A stretch of DNA of 64,000 nt from Paracoccus ravus (GTDB lineage Bacteria > Pseudomonadota > Alphaproteobacteria > Rhodobacterales > Rhodobacteraceae): contig NZ_SDEB01000016.1 of NCBI RefSeq assembly GCF_004522175.1, forward strand, positions 1 to 64,000, given 5' to 3'. Numbering within the stretch: position 1 is the stretch's first letter; each line of letters starts with the position of its first letter. Shown in pieces: positions 47,845-57,419 of the stretch. The notes under the pieces were generated by a model. The model saw nothing but the letters and a program-made list of their open reading frames with translations, ran no database searches and had not been told where the DNA came from. Both the position numbers and the translations under genes were made by a program.

Positions 47845-49076
47845 TGGCCGGTCTCCATCGCCTCGATGACGGTCTCGGCGATGCGGCGCGTGACAGCCGC
47901 GCCGCCGGTGCTGACCGACCAGGCATTCCCCGCCAGCACTGCGGCCTGATCCGGCGCGGTCAGGTCCGAGACGGCGCGCGTTAGCGTATCGCCATCGGTG
48001 ATCAGCCGCGCCGCCGAAGCGCCGTCCAGCTGGATCCATTCCGCCGCATGGGCCGCAGTCAGGGGGCCGTGGATAATGGCTGAGCCAAGCGCGGCCGGTT
48101 CGAAAGGATGGCGCGGCTCAAGCGCCGGGCCGGGAGAAAGTGTGCCGCCCATGAAGCAGACCGGTGCAAGACGATACCACAATCCCATCTCAAAGGCGTC
48201 ATCCGCGATCAGCACCTGGTCATCCGCCTCGGGATCCTCGTCATCAGAGCGCAGGACGGTGGCCAGACCCAAGGCCTCGGCCTCGGCGCGGATGTCCGGG
48301 ACCAGCGCCGCAGGCAATCCGGCAAGGATCAGCAGCGCGCGGTGATTGTGATGCAGCGCCGCCTGATGGGCGGCGAGCAGAGCCGGGATTTCGGGCAGGC
48401 TTGGGGTGGCGGCCAGCCAGACATGCCGCCCGCGCAGGATCTGCGCCAGCGCCGCACGTTCGGCTTCGTTGACGCTCAGCGGGGGCAGGGTCTCGGTGAC
48501 GGGGCCGGTCAGCTCGATACGGTCGGCGCGAACACCAAGCTGGCGCGCGGCGCTGCCCGCCGTCAGGTCGGGTGCCATGACCCGGGTGATGCGCTGCATC
48601 AACCCGCGATTGACGATCATCCGCCAGTTCCCGACGCGGCTGACATCGCTCAGCCGCGCCTCGGCCAGTATCACCGGCAGGTCGCGTTCGGCCATGCGGC
48701 TGATCAGCGCCGAGGGCAAGTCATCCCCCAGCAGCAGCAGGGCGCGCGGTGCGATCCGGTCGAGTAGCCGATCCGCCTCGGCAAGATGCTGCGGCACCGG
48801 GACATGGACGGCCCCGAGACCCGGAGCCATCACATCCTCGGGCGGCAACGCCCCGGTGATCACAAAGCGCAGCGCGGGACGCATCGCCCGCATCGCCCGG
48901 ACCAGCCCTGCTACCGCCGGCGGGTCGTCGGCTTGGGCGGCGAGGTGGATCAGCATCACGGGTCCCTGGCCGGAGGGCAGCGCGATCGCCTCGGGTGCCG
49001 CGGGGATCTGGCCCCGACGCCGACGCAGATGCAGCCAGAGCGCCAGGGATGACGTCAAGTGACCCGGCGATGCCAT
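47841..49076 (-). CDS. waaA: 3-deoxy-D-manno-octulosonate (Kdo) transferase-like glycosyltransferase
   Basis: A 411-residue protein with the Kdo-transferase N-terminal domain layout: HLRRRRGQI near the start, [37 protein letters not shown], then [14 protein letters not shown]-terminal half carries [20 protein letters not shown], similar to the sugar-nucleotide site of WaaA. ATG 49076 is supported by spacing; it lies 25 bp after the DUF4170 stop. The divergence is greater than usual, so this may be a Rhodobacterales-specific variant of WaaA. Confidence 0.8.
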   Translation of the reverse strand: MASPGHLTSSLALWLHLRRRRGQIPAAPEAIALPSGQGPVMLIHLAAQADDPPAVAGLVRAMRAMRPALRFVITGALPPEDVMAPGLGAVHVPVPQHLAEADRLLDRIAPRALLLLGDDLPSALISRMAERDLPVILAEARLSDVSRVGNWRMIVNRGLMQRITRVMAPDLTAGSAARQLGVRADRIELTGPVTETLPPLSVNEAERAALAQILRGRHVWLAATPSLPEIPALLAAHQAALHHNHRALLILAGLPAALVPDIRAEAEALGLATVLRSDDEDPEADDQVLIADDAFEMGLWYRLAPVCFMGGTLSPGPALEPRHPFEPAALGSAIIHGPLTAAHAAEWIQLDGASAARLITDGDTLTRAVSDLTAPDQAAVLAGNAWSVSTGGAAVTRRIAETVIEAMETGQ

Positions 49077-49101
49077 GTCCCGCACCCCCTTTGCCCCGGA
49101 A

Positions 49102-49350
49102 TCAGTTGCCGAGTTCCTCGGTCGGGCTGACTTCGCGCTCTTCGTCGCGCAGGCGGTGCAGATGCGCGATGAAATAGCGGGTATGGGCGCTGTCGACGGT
49201 GCGCTGCGCATTGGCCTTCCAGGCCGCGAAGGCGCTGGCATAGTCCGGGAAGATTCCGACGACATGGATCTGGTCCGTGTCGCGGAATTCGGTGCGGGAC
49301 GGATCCACGAGTTCGCCACCGAACACAAGGTGAAGGCGCTGCGGCATCAT
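49102..49350 (-). CDS. DUF4170 protein
   Basis: An 82-residue conserved protein with LHLVFGGELVDPSRTEFRD, HVVGIFPDYASAFAAWKA and TRYFIAHLHRLRDEE, the DUF4170 family. In alphaproteobacteria it often sits next to Kdo/lipid A genes, as here (waaA and lpxK follow). The function is unknown. There is no signal peptide, so it is probably cytoplasmic. Confidence 0.85.
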   Translation of the reverse strand: MMPQRLHLVFGGELVDPSRTEFRDTDQIHVVGIFPDYASAFAAWKANAQRTVDSAHTRYFIAHLHRLRDEEREVSPTEELGN

Positions 49351-49786
49351 AATCTCCTGATAAGCGTTTTGGCGGGAACCTAGCCGAGCCGGGGCCGGAA
49401 ACCAAGGGCAGGACCGGCCGGGAGATTGCGATTCCGTGGCGGGATGTCATCCGATCAGAATTGCATATGGGCGATATCGTTACAGCAGTGATCGCATTTT
49501 GCGCAGTCCACCGGGCAATCGCCTATGCCGCAGGCTTGAGATGCGATCCGCGTCCGCTTGTGCGGCTAATTCCGAGATGCCGCTTGCCGCAACGCGGCGG
49601 AATTGTCACAACTCATCCATAGGCCCGGCGCAATGGCGCGCCACCGGCCCGCTCGCAACGATGCGGCACGATCCCGCGAGGACGCGGAATCCTTGAAAGC
49701 GCCCATTCGTTTCGCCTGCAAGGCAGGCTTTGCTCCTGTGCGCTTTCCGACAGCCACTGCAACCCGCTTTGCCATCGGAGCATCCC
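49351..49786 (+). promoter_or_regulatory. Structured leader/promoter region of the nas operon
   Basis: This 436-bp spacer has no convincing gene. Stems seen are gatgcg 49540-49545 with cgcgtc 49549-49554, ccgc 49554-49557 with gcgg 49562-49565, gccgc 49586-49590 with gcggc 49594-49598, and the terminator-like hairpin at 49714-49731. In P. denitrificans the nas leader is read through by the RNA-binding antiterminator NasT. Genes for NasT and NasS are not adjacent here. Leader control is therefore inferred, and I could not place a clear ANTAR hexaloop or sigma-54 promoter. Confidence 0.5.
49714..49731 (+). terminator. Terminator-like hairpin in the nas leader
   Basis: Arms gcctgc 49714-49719 and gcaggc 49723-49728 with loop aag, followed by ttt. 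It lies 55 bp before the nasA start. A short T-run makes it weak by itself, which suits an attenuator that can be overridden. Confidence 0.45.
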
Positions 49787-51001
49787 ATGTCCGCAAGTTC
49801 TGCCGCATCCACCGGGGATTCCAGCCGCGCGCTGACGCTCTCCACCTTTGCTTTCATCATCTGCTTCGCTGTCTGGACCATCTTTGCCATTATCGGCATC
49901 CAGATCCGCGAAGAGCTTTCCCTGACCGAGACCCAATTCGGCCTGCTGATCGGTATGCCCGTGCTGACCGGCTCGCTGGTCAGGATCGTCTTGGGCGTGC
50001 TGACCGACCGGCTTGGCGGTCGCGTCGTCTATACGCTGACCATGCTGGCCTCGGCCTTGGCGACCTTCCTGCTGTCTTGGGCCACGACCTATCCACAGAT
50101 GCTGCTCGCGGCGCTTGGCGTCGGGCTGGCAGGCGGGTCTTTCGCGGTCGGTGTGGCCTATGTCTCACGTTTTTATTCGAGCGCGAAACAAGGCACGGCG
50201 CTTGGCATCTTCGGCGTTGGCAATGTCGGCGCCGCGCTGACCAAATTCGTCGCGCCTTTCGTCATGGTCGCCTATGGCTGGCAGGCCACGGCGCAGGTCT
50301 GGGCCGCTGCTCTGGCGCTGACCGCGATCCTGTTCTGGGTCTTCAGCAAGGACGACCCGGTGACTGAAGCGCGTCGCGGCACGAAAGCCCCGCTGCGCAG
50401 CCTCAAGGCCGAATTCGCTCCGCTGAAGAACGTGCAGGTCTGGCGCTTCGCAGCTTACTACTTCTTCGCCTTCGGGGCTTTTGTCGCGCTGGCGCTATGG
50501 CTGCCGCGCTACCTGATCGGGGTTTATGGCTTCGATATCAAGACGGCGGGCATGATCGGTGCGGCCTATTCGATCCCGGCCTCGATCTTCCGCGCTTATG
50601 GAGGCGTGCTGTCGGACCGGATCGGCGCACGCACGGTGATGTATTGGACGCTGATCGTCTCGCTCGCCTGCACCGCGATCCTGTCGCTGGGCATTTCGGC
50701 CGAGCTGTTTCTCGTCACGATCTTCGTTCTTGGCTTCTTCATGAGCCTCGGCAAGGCCGCCGTTTATAAGCACATCCCGAGCTACTACCCGCAGAATGTT
50801 GGCGCGGTCGGCGGGTTGGTCGGCATGATCGGAGGCCTTGGCGGCTTCATCCTGCCGCTGCTCTTCGGCTGGCTCAAGGACACGACCGGAAGCTGGTCGA
50901 GCTGCTTCGTCGTCCTTTTCCTGATCGTCGCGGTCTGCCTTGGCTGGATGCATGTCTCGATCCGCCGCCTGAATCGCGCCCCCGCATTACAAACCGCCTG
51001 A
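49787..51001 (+). CDS. nasA: Nitrate/nitrite MFS transporter (NarK/NasA type)
   Basis: A 404-residue major facilitator of twelve helices. Family motifs include IRIVLGVLTDRLGGR-like VRIVLGVLTDRLGG, the nitrate signature regions FAVGVAYVSRFYSSAKQGTA and GIFGVGNVGAALTKF, and GGLVGMIGGLGGFILPL. ATG 49787 follows cggag. It is the first gene of a nitrate assimilation operon in the order transporter, nitrite reductase large and small subunit, nitrite channel, nitrate reductase, matching nasABGHC of P. denitrificans. Confidence 0.93.
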   Translation: MSASSAASTGDSSRALTLSTFAFIICFAVWTIFAIIGIQIREELSLTETQFGLLIGMPVLTGSLVRIVLGVLTDRLGGRVVYTLTMLASALATFLLSWATTYPQMLLAALGVGLAGGSFAVGVAYVSRFYSSAKQGTALGIFGVGNVGAALTKFVAPFVMVAYGWQATAQVWAAALALTAILFWVFSKDDPVTEARRGTKAPLRSLKAEFAPLKNVQVWRFAAYYFFAFGAFVALALWLPRYLIGVYGFDIKTAGMIGAAYSIPASIFRAYGGVLSDRIGARTVMYWTLIVSLACTAILSLGISAELFLVTIFVLGFFMSLGKAAVYKHIPSYYPQNVGAVGGLVGMIGGLGGFILPLLFGWLKDTTGSWSSCFVVLFLIVAVCLGWMHVSIRRLNRAPALQTA

Positions 51002-51016
51002 AAGGAGCCCACAGCC

Positions 51017-53446
51017 ATGAAAAAGAAGCTAGTGGTCATTGGTGCCGGAATGGCCTCGGGCCGGATGCTCGAACAGATTTTCGACGCTGCCCCCGATGCC
51101 TATGAGGTCACCCTGTTCAACGGCGAGCCGCGCGGGAACTACAATCGGCTGATGCTGTCGCCGGTGCTGTCGGGCGAAAAGACCTATGAGGAAATCGTCA
51201 CACATGACGATGACTGGTACGCGCGGCACGGCGTTGATTGCCGCTTCGGCGAGCCGGTCGTCAAGATCGACCGCAAGAACCGCATCGTCTATTCGAACAA
51301 GGGCGGCGCGCCCTATGACGCGCTGGTCATCGCCACCGGTTCCGCCCCCTTCATCATCCCGGTTCCGGGCAAGGACCTGCCCGGCGTCGTGACCTATCGC
51401 GATCTCGAAGACACCCACGCCATGATGGACACCAACGGCAAGGATGCCGTCGTCATCGGCGGCGGGCTTCTGGGTCTGGAAGCCGCCGCAGGCATGGCGG
51501 CACGAGGCGCACGCGTCACCGTCATCCACCTGATGGGCCACCTGATGGAGCGTCAGTTGGACCCGGCGGCAGGCTACCTTCTACAAAAGGATCTGGAGAA
51601 GCGCGGCATCAAGGTCCATTGCAAGGGCGCGACCAAGGCGATCCTGGGCAAAGACCGCGCCGAGGCCGTGCTGCTGGAAGACGGCACCGTCTATCCCGCC
51701 GATCTGGTCTGCATGGCCGTCGGCATCCGCCCAGAAACCCGGCTTGCCAATGATGCCCATCTGGAGGTCGAGCGCGGCATTACCGTCGATGACGCGATGC
51801 GGACCTCGGACCCGCATATCTTTGCGCTTGGCGAATGTGTCGAGCATCGCAAGCAGCTTTTCGGCCTTGTCGCGCCGCTTTACGACCAAGCCAAGGTGCT
51901 GGCGAAGACTCTGCTGGACGAGGCTGCCGAGTTCGTCCCGGTCCAGACCGCGACCAAGCTGAAAGTCACCGGTTGCGATCTGTTCAGCGCCGGAGATTTC
52001 GCCGAGGGCGAGGGCCGCGAGGATATCGTCTTCCGCGATCCGGGCAGGGGCATCTACAAGCGTCTCGTGCTGCAGGACGACCGCATCATCGGCGTCGTCA
52101 TGTATGGCGAGACTGGCGATGGCAGCTGGTTCTACGGGCTCATGAAGGACGGCACCGATATCTCGGAGATGCGCGAGACGCTGATCTTCGGCCCGGCCTT
52201 CCAAGGGGGGGCCAAGCTGGACCCTATGGCGGCCGTTGCAGCCTTGCCGCTTGAGGCAGAGATTTGTGGCTGCAACGGCGTCTCCAAGGGCACGATCCTC
52301 GACGCGGTCGCGGGCGGAGCGTGCACGCTGGATCAGATGCGCGCCTGCACCAAGGCCAGCGGCTCCTGCGGGACCTGCACCGGGCTGGTGCAGCAGGTCA
52401 TGGCATTCGCGCTTGGCGGCGAGGTCGTCGAAGCGCCCGCCGGCATGTGCAAATGCACCGACCACACGCATGAGGACGTGCGCCGTCTGATCAAGGCGAT
52501 GGGGCTGAAATCCATCCCCGCCGTCGTGCAGGAACTGGGCTGGAAATCGGTCGGCGGCTGCCATTCCTGTCGTCCGGCGCTGAATTACTACCTGCTGGCC
52601 GAATACCCGCTGGAATACAAAGACGACCGCCAGTCGCGCTTCGTCAACGAACGCAACCACGCCAATATCCAGAAGGACGGCACCTATTCCGTCGTGCCGC
52701 GCATGTGGGGCGGGGTGACCACCCCGGCGGAACTGCGCGCCATTGCGGACGCCGCCGACAAATACAATGTGCCGATGGTCAAGGTGACCGGTGGCCAGCG
52801 CATCGACCTGCTGGGCGTCAAGAAAGAGGATTTGCCCCATATGTGGGCCGATCTGAACGATGCCGGGCTGGTCAGCGGCCATGCCTATTCCAAGGGCCTC
52901 CGCACCGTCAAAACCTGCGTCGGCAAGGAGTTCTGCCGCGTCGGCACGCAGGATTCGACCGGTCTGGGCATCAAGCTTGAAAAGATCATGTGGGGCTCGT
53001 GGACGCCGCATAAGCTGAAGCTCGGCGTCAGCGGCTGCCCGAGGAACTGCGCCGAGGCCACCTGCAAGGATATCGGCGTGGTCTGCGTCGATAGCGGCTA
53101 CAATATCTCGATCGGCGGCGCGGCGGGAATGGAGGTCAAGGAAACCGAGCATCTGGCCTCGACCCCGTCCGAGGAAGAAACCATCCAGATCATCCTCGCC
53201 GTGACCCAACTTTACCGCGAGAACGGCAAGTATCTGGACCGGCTCTGGAAATGGATGGGCAAGGTCGGCCTTGACTGGATCAAGGCGCAGGTCGTCGATG
53301 ATCTGGAAAACCGCAAGGCCTTGGTCGAACGTTTCGAGATCAGCCAGTCGGTCTATCGCACCGATCCTTGGGCCGAGCTTTCCACCCCCGCCGAGACGCC
53401 CAAATGGGGCCCCCTTGCAGATCTGACGCTGGAGGCAGCGGAATGA
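51017..53446 (+). CDS. nirB: Assimilatory nitrite reductase, large subunit (NirB/NasB)
   Basis: An 809-residue siroheme enzyme that reduces nitrite to ammonium with NAD(P)H. The FAD site VIGAGMASGRMLEQI is at the N-terminus, the NAD site VIGGGLLGLEAAAGMAARG near residue 150, then a BFD-like [2Fe-2S] domain (GCNGVSKGTI, SGSCGTCTGLV) and GCHSCRPALNYY. The C-terminal siroheme/4Fe-4S module has CVGKEFCRVGTQDS and SGCPRNCAEATCKD. The stop overlaps nirD (ATGA). In P. denitrificans nomenclature this is NasB. Confidence 0.96.
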   Translation: MKKKLVVIGAGMASGRMLEQIFDAAPDAYEVTLFNGEPRGNYNRLMLSPVLSGEKTYEEIVTHDDDWYARHGVDCRFGEPVVKIDRKNRIVYSNKGGAPYDALVIATGSAPFIIPVPGKDLPGVVTYRDLEDTHAMMDTNGKDAVVIGGGLLGLEAAAGMAARGARVTVIHLMGHLMERQLDPAAGYLLQKDLEKRGIKVHCKGATKAILGKDRAEAVLLEDGTVYPADLVCMAVGIRPETRLANDAHLEVERGITVDDAMRTSDPHIFALGECVEHRKQLFGLVAPLYDQAKVLAKTLLDEAAEFVPVQTATKLKVTGCDLFSAGDFAEGEGREDIVFRDPGRGIYKRLVLQDDRIIGVVMYGETGDGSWFYGLMKDGTDISEMRETLIFGPAFQGGAKLDPMAAVAALPLEAEICGCNGVSKGTILDAVAGGACTLDQMRACTKASGSCGTCTGLVQQVMAFALGGEVVEAPAGMCKCTDHTHEDVRRLIKAMGLKSIPAVVQELGWKSVGGCHSCRPALNYYLLAEYPLEYKDDRQSRFVNERNHANIQKDGTYSVVPRMWGGVTTPAELRAIADAADKYNVPMVKVTGGQRIDLLGVKKEDLPHMWADLNDAGLVSGHAYSKGLRTVKTCVGKEFCRVGTQDSTGLGIKLEKIMWGSWTPHKLKLGVSGCPRNCAEATCKDIGVVCVDSGYNISIGGAAGMEVKETEHLASTPSEEETIQIILAVTQLYRENGKYLDRLWKWMGKVGLDWIKAQVVDDLENRKALVERFEISQSVYRTDPWAELSTPAETPKWGPLADLTLEAAE

Positions 53447-53775
53447 CCATTTTCGTCGATATCGGCGCGCTTTCAGACGTGCCCCAGCAGGGCGCGCGCG
53501 TGGTGAAAACGCAAACCGGCTGCATCGCGGTGTTCCGCACCGCCGATGACCGGGTCTTTGCGCTCGATGACCGTTGCCCCCACAAAGGCGGGCCTTTGTC
53601 CGAGGGTATCGTGCATGGCACATCCGTGACCTGCCCGCTGCATAACTGGGTCTTCGACATGAATTCGGGCGAGGCGCAGGGCGCCGATGAAGGCGCTGTC
53701 CGCACCTATCCGATCCGTGTCGAAAATGGCCGCATCCTGATTAGCGCCGAATTGATGGCCCGCCGGGCCGCCTGA
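53443..53775 (+). CDS. nirD: Nitrite reductase small subunit, Rieske type (NirD/NasG)
   Basis: A 110-residue Rieske ferredoxin-like protein. The cluster ligands are in CPHKGGPLSEG and CPLHNWVFD. It starts at ATG 53443 overlapping the nirB stop, and the part of the frame upstream of it lies inside nirB. It passes electrons from nitrate/nitrite reductase flavin to siroheme, the role proposed for NasG in P. denitrificans. Confidence 0.95.
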   Translation: MTIFVDIGALSDVPQQGARVVKTQTGCIAVFRTADDRVFALDDRCPHKGGPLSEGIVHGTSVTCPLHNWVFDMNSGEAQGADEGAVRTYPIRVENGRILISAELMARRAA

Positions 53776-53786
53776 GGAGAACCATC

Positions 53787-54632
53787 ATGTCCTATGTCAA
53801 TCCTTCCGATTTCGCGAAAAAGATGATCGATGCGGGCGAGGCCAAGGTCTTCATGTCCACTAAGGACACGCTGATCCGGGCCTATATGGCGGGCGCGATC
53901 CTTGCGCTGGCCGCGGCCTTTGCCGTCACCGTCACTGTGAATACGGGCGATCCGCTGATCGGCGCGCTGCTCTTTCCGGTCGGCTTTTGTATGCTTTACT
54001 TGCTGGGGTTCGATCTGCTGACCGGGGTCTTTACTCTTGTACCGCTTGCGCTGATCGACAAGCGCCGGGGCGTCACGATGCAAGGGTTGTGGCGCAATTG
54101 GGGGTTGGTATTCGCGGGCAATTTCGCGGGAGCTTTCACCGTCGCGGTCTTTATGGCGATTATCGTGACCTTCGGTTTCTCGGAAGCCCCCAACGCGGTC
54201 GGCGAAAAAATCGGCCATATCGGTGAGGGGAGGACGCTCGGCTATGCCGCTCATGGCGCGGCGGGGATGCTGACGCTGTTCGTGCGCGCGGTCATGTGCA
54301 ACTGGATGGTTTCGACCGGAGTCGTCGCCGCGATGATGTCCACCAGCGTTTCGGGCAAGATCATGGCGATGTGGATGCCGATCCTCGTGTTCTTCTACAT
54401 GGGTTTCGAGCATTCCATCGTGAACATGTTCCTGTTCCCGGCGGGACTGTTGTTGGGCGGCAATTTCACCATCATGGATTACCTGATCTGGAACGAGATC
54501 CCGACGGTGCTCGGCAATCTCGTCGGCGGTCTGACCTTTGTCGGCGCAATGATCTATGCCACTCACCACAAGACCTCGCCCGCCCGCGTTCCGGCGGAGG
54601 AAACCCAGCCTTTGGCCGTTCCTGCCGAGTGA
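53787..54632 (+). CDS. nirC: Formate/nitrite transporter family channel (NirC/NasH)
   Basis: A 281-residue FNT channel with six helices. Family motifs include GDPLIGALLFPVGFCMLYLL, NWGLVFAGNFAGAF, FVRAVMCNWMVSTGV and FEHSIVNMFLFPAG. It imports nitrite and may reduce its accumulation. ATG 53787 follows gagga. It matches NasH in P. denitrificans. Confidence 0.94.
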   Translation: MSYVNPSDFAKKMIDAGEAKVFMSTKDTLIRAYMAGAILALAAAFAVTVTVNTGDPLIGALLFPVGFCMLYLLGFDLLTGVFTLVPLALIDKRRGVTMQGLWRNWGLVFAGNFAGAFTVAVFMAIIVTFGFSEAPNAVGEKIGHIGEGRTLGYAAHGAAGMLTLFVRAVMCNWMVSTGVVAAMMSTSVSGKIMAMWMPILVFFYMGFEHSIVNMFLFPAGLLLGGNFTIMDYLIWNEIPTVLGNLVGGLTFVGAMIYATHHKTSPARVPAEETQPLAVPAE

Positions 54633-54642
54633 GGGCCTGACC

Positions 54643-57261
54643 ATGACGCATCCCGCATTCCCCTCCACGCGCACGACCTGTCCCTATTGCGGGGTGGGCT
54701 GTGGGGTGCTTGCAACGCCCGATGGCAAGGGCGGCCTTGCGATCAAGGGCGACCCGGATCATCCGGCGAACAAGGGCCGCCTTTGCGTCAAAGGCTCGGC
54801 CCTTGGCGAGACCATCGGGCATGAGGGCCGCTTGCTGGCGCCTCGCATCGACGGGCGCGAGGCGGATTGGGATGAGGCGCTGGACCTTGTCGCGCAGCGT
54901 TTTTCCCAAACCATTGCCGAGCATGGACCGGATTCGGTCGCCTTCTATGTCTCGGGCCAATTGCTGACCGAAGATTACTATGTCGCCAACAAACTGATGA
55001 AGGGTTTCATCGGCTCGGCGAATATCGACACGAATTCGCGGCTTTGCATGGCATCCTCGGTCGCGGGGCATAGGCGCGCCTTCGGCTCTGATACCGTGCC
55101 GGGCCTTTACGAGGATCTGGAACTGGCCGATACGGTCGTTCTGGTCGGCTCGAACCTCGCTTGGTGCCATCCGGTGCTGTATCAGCGCATCGCCGCCGCG
55201 AAAGAGGCGCGCCCCGAGATGCGGGTGGTCGTCATCGATCCCCGCCGCACCGCGACCTGCGACATGGCCGACCTGCATCTGGCCATAGCGCCCGGCGCGG
55301 ATGCGGTTCTGTTCAACCTGCTGCTGGCCGAGATCGAGGCGCGCGGCCTGATCCGCGATCCCGAAGCCACGGGGCTGGAGGCTGCCCTTGCCGCCGCCCG
55401 CCTGGCCGTGCCGGGCGAGACCGGCCTTGCCCCGGAGGATCTGGCGCGTTTCCTCGACCTCTGGCTGCGCAGCGACAAGGTCGTCACGGTCTATTCGCAG
55501 GGCGTGAACCAATCCGAAAGCGGCACGGATAAGGTCAATGCAATCCTGAATTGCCATATGGCGACGCGGCGGATCGGTCGTCCCGGCATGGGGCCCTTCA
55601 GCGTGACCGGCCAGCCCAATGCGATGGGCGGGCGCGAGGTCGGCGGGCTTGCCAATATGCTGGCCTGTCATCTGGATATCGAAAACGCTGCCCATCGCGC
55701 GGCGGTGCAGGGTTTCTGGGGCGCGCCGCGTATGGCCGAGCGGCCCGGCCTCAAGGCGGTGGACATGTTTCGCGCGGTTGAGGACGTGCGTATCAAGGCA
55801 CTGTGGATCATCTGCACCAATCCCGCCGTTTCCATGCCCGAGGCTGATCGCGTCGCCCGCGCCATTGCGGGATGCGATTTCGTCGTGGTGTCGGACATGA
55901 TGGCCCAGACCGATACGACGCGACTTGCCCATGTCCTGCTGCCCGCGACAGGCTGGGGCGAAAAGGACGGCACGGTGACGAACTCCGAGCGCCGCATCAG
56001 CCGCCAGCGTCGTCTTTTGCCGCCTGTCGGGCGGGCCCGCGACGATTGGCGCATTCTGGCAGATGTGGCGGGGCGCATGGGCTGGCGGGACGCTTTCTCT
56101 TGGCAGCACCCCTCCGAGGTCTTCGCCGAACATGCGGCGCTTTCGGGGGTGGCGGGCGCGCTTGGCAGTGATTTCGACATCTCGGATCATGTCGGGATCA
56201 CCCGCGAGGACTATGACGTGCTGCGTCCGTTTCTTTGGCCGCAATCAGCGCAGAAACGCGGCGGGCGCTTCTTCGGCGATGGTCGGTATCATACGCCGGA
56301 CGGGCGCGCGCGGATGGTGGCCGTCGCAGCGCGCGGCCCACAGCCGCTGGACGAGGCGCATCCTTTCCGGCTGAACACGGGACGCGTGCGCGACCATTGG
56401 CACACGATGACCCGGACCGGGCTTTCGCCCCGGCTCTCGCGCCATCTCGCCGAACCTTTTCTTGAGCTTCATCCGGCTGACGCCGCACGGCTGGGCCTGC
56501 AAGCCGCGAGCCTCGCCGAGGTCGAAAGCCCGCATGGCAAGGCCCTGCTACGCGTCCTGATCACCGAGCGCGTTGCCCCAGGACATCCTTTCGCGCCGAT
56601 CCATTGGAGCGGCGAGACCGCACCGACCGGTCGGATCGATGCGCTGGTGCAAGGCGTGACCGATCCTGTTTCAGGCCAACCCGCCTCGAAATCCGCGCCG
56701 GTGGCGATCCGGCCCTTCGCGGCGGCTTGGTATGGCTTTGCGGTGTCGCGCCAGCCCATGAAGCCCGATTGCGACTACTGGGCGCTGGCGCGGTTGCCGG
56801 GCGGGCAGCAGGCCGAGCTTGCCTCAGGCACGACGCCCGAGGACTGGGTTGCCGAGGCCCAAACCTTGTTCGGCATCGCGGCGGAACCTTTGGTGGTCCG
56901 CGACCGCCGCCGGGGGATCACCCGGCTGGCCTTTGTCGTGGACGGCCAGTTGCAAGCCGCGCTTTTTGTCTCCCCCGAGCCAGTGGCCCTGTCGCGCAGC
57001 CATGTTGCCGCCGCCTTGGGTGAGGCTTGCAGCCCCGATCTTCTGGCCGGACGTGCGGGTGCGGATCGCCCCGACGAAGGCGCGCTGGTCTGCGCCTGTT
57101 TCGGCATCGGGGTGAACCGGATCCTGTCGGCGATCACCGCTCAGGATCTGGTCACGGTCGAGGCGATCGGCGCAGCCTTGCGGGCGGGCACGAATTGCGG
57201 CTCGTGTCGACCGGAACTCAAGGCGTTGATCGCCGCGTCGAGCCGGATTGCGGCTGAATAA
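54643..57261 (+). CDS. nasC: Assimilatory nitrate reductase catalytic subunit
   Basis: An 872-residue molybdopterin enzyme. The N-terminal 4Fe-4S ligands are CPYCGVGCGV...C. The molybdenum-cofactor domain follows with MASSVAGHRRAFG, LVGSNLAWCHPVLYQRI, GQPNAMGGREVGG and the C-terminal dinucleotide-binding domain (RLNTGRVRDHWHTMTRTG). The final 60 residues form a BFD-like [2Fe-2S] domain (LVCACFGIG, TNCGSCRPEL). Named NasC in P. denitrificans; it receives electrons via NirB/NirD in that scheme. ATG 54643 is 10 bp after the nirC stop. Confidence 0.95.
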   Translation: MTHPAFPSTRTTCPYCGVGCGVLATPDGKGGLAIKGDPDHPANKGRLCVKGSALGETIGHEGRLLAPRIDGREADWDEALDLVAQRFSQTIAEHGPDSVAFYVSGQLLTEDYYVANKLMKGFIGSANIDTNSRLCMASSVAGHRRAFGSDTVPGLYEDLELADTVVLVGSNLAWCHPVLYQRIAAAKEARPEMRVVVIDPRRTATCDMADLHLAIAPGADAVLFNLLLAEIEARGLIRDPEATGLEAALAAARLAVPGETGLAPEDLARFLDLWLRSDKVVTVYSQGVNQSESGTDKVNAILNCHMATRRIGRPGMGPFSVTGQPNAMGGREVGGLANMLACHLDIENAAHRAAVQGFWGAPRMAERPGLKAVDMFRAVEDVRIKALWIICTNPAVSMPEADRVARAIAGCDFVVVSDMMAQTDTTRLAHVLLPATGWGEKDGTVTNSERRISRQRRLLPPVGRARDDWRILADVAGRMGWRDAFSWQHPSEVFAEHAALSGVAGALGSDFDISDHVGITREDYDVLRPFLWPQSAQKRGGRFFGDGRYHTPDGRARMVAVAARGPQPLDEAHPFRLNTGRVRDHWHTMTRTGLSPRLSRHLAEPFLELHPADAARLGLQAASLAEVESPHGKALLRVLITERVAPGHPFAPIHWSGETAPTGRIDALVQGVTDPVSGQPASKSAPVAIRPFAAAWYGFAVSRQPMKPDCDYWALARLPGGQQAELASGTTPEDWVAEAQTLFGIAAEPLVVRDRRRGITRLAFVVDGQLQAALFVSPEPVALSRSHVAAALGEACSPDLLAGRAGADRPDEGALVCACFGIGVNRILSAITAQDLVTVEAIGAALRAGTNCGSCRPELKALIAASSRIAAE

Positions 57262-57288
57262 CACACTCGAAACAATGAAGTGGGAAAT

Positions 57289-57374
57289 TGGTGCGGGCGG
57301 CGGGACTCGAACCCGCACAGGCTTGCGCCCCAGGGTGTTTAAGACCCATGCGTCTACCATTCCGCCACGCCCGC
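57289..57374 (-). tRNA. tRNA-Leu, anticodon TAA
   Basis: On the minus strand the 86-base gene folds as a class II tRNA: acceptor gcgggcg pairs with cgcccgc, the T arm contains gggttcgagtccc and the anticodon loop is cttaaac with anticodon TAA, reading UUA. A variable arm is present. The CCA end is encoded. It lies 27 bp past the nasC stop, in the opposite direction. Confidence 0.95.
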
Positions 57375-57419
57375 GCCAGTTTCGTGGCTAATGGGCGCAG
57401 CGGAGATTGGCAAGCGGGA

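Noticed and set aside
49665-49677. Sigma-54-like GG...GC element before nasA
   Set aside because: The spacing between GG and GC is 9 bases where the consensus needs 10, and flanking bases fit poorly.
51581-53623. Long open frame on the minus strand across nirB (680 codons)
   Set aside because: It is antisense to a complete, motif-rich nirB and has no recognisable domain.
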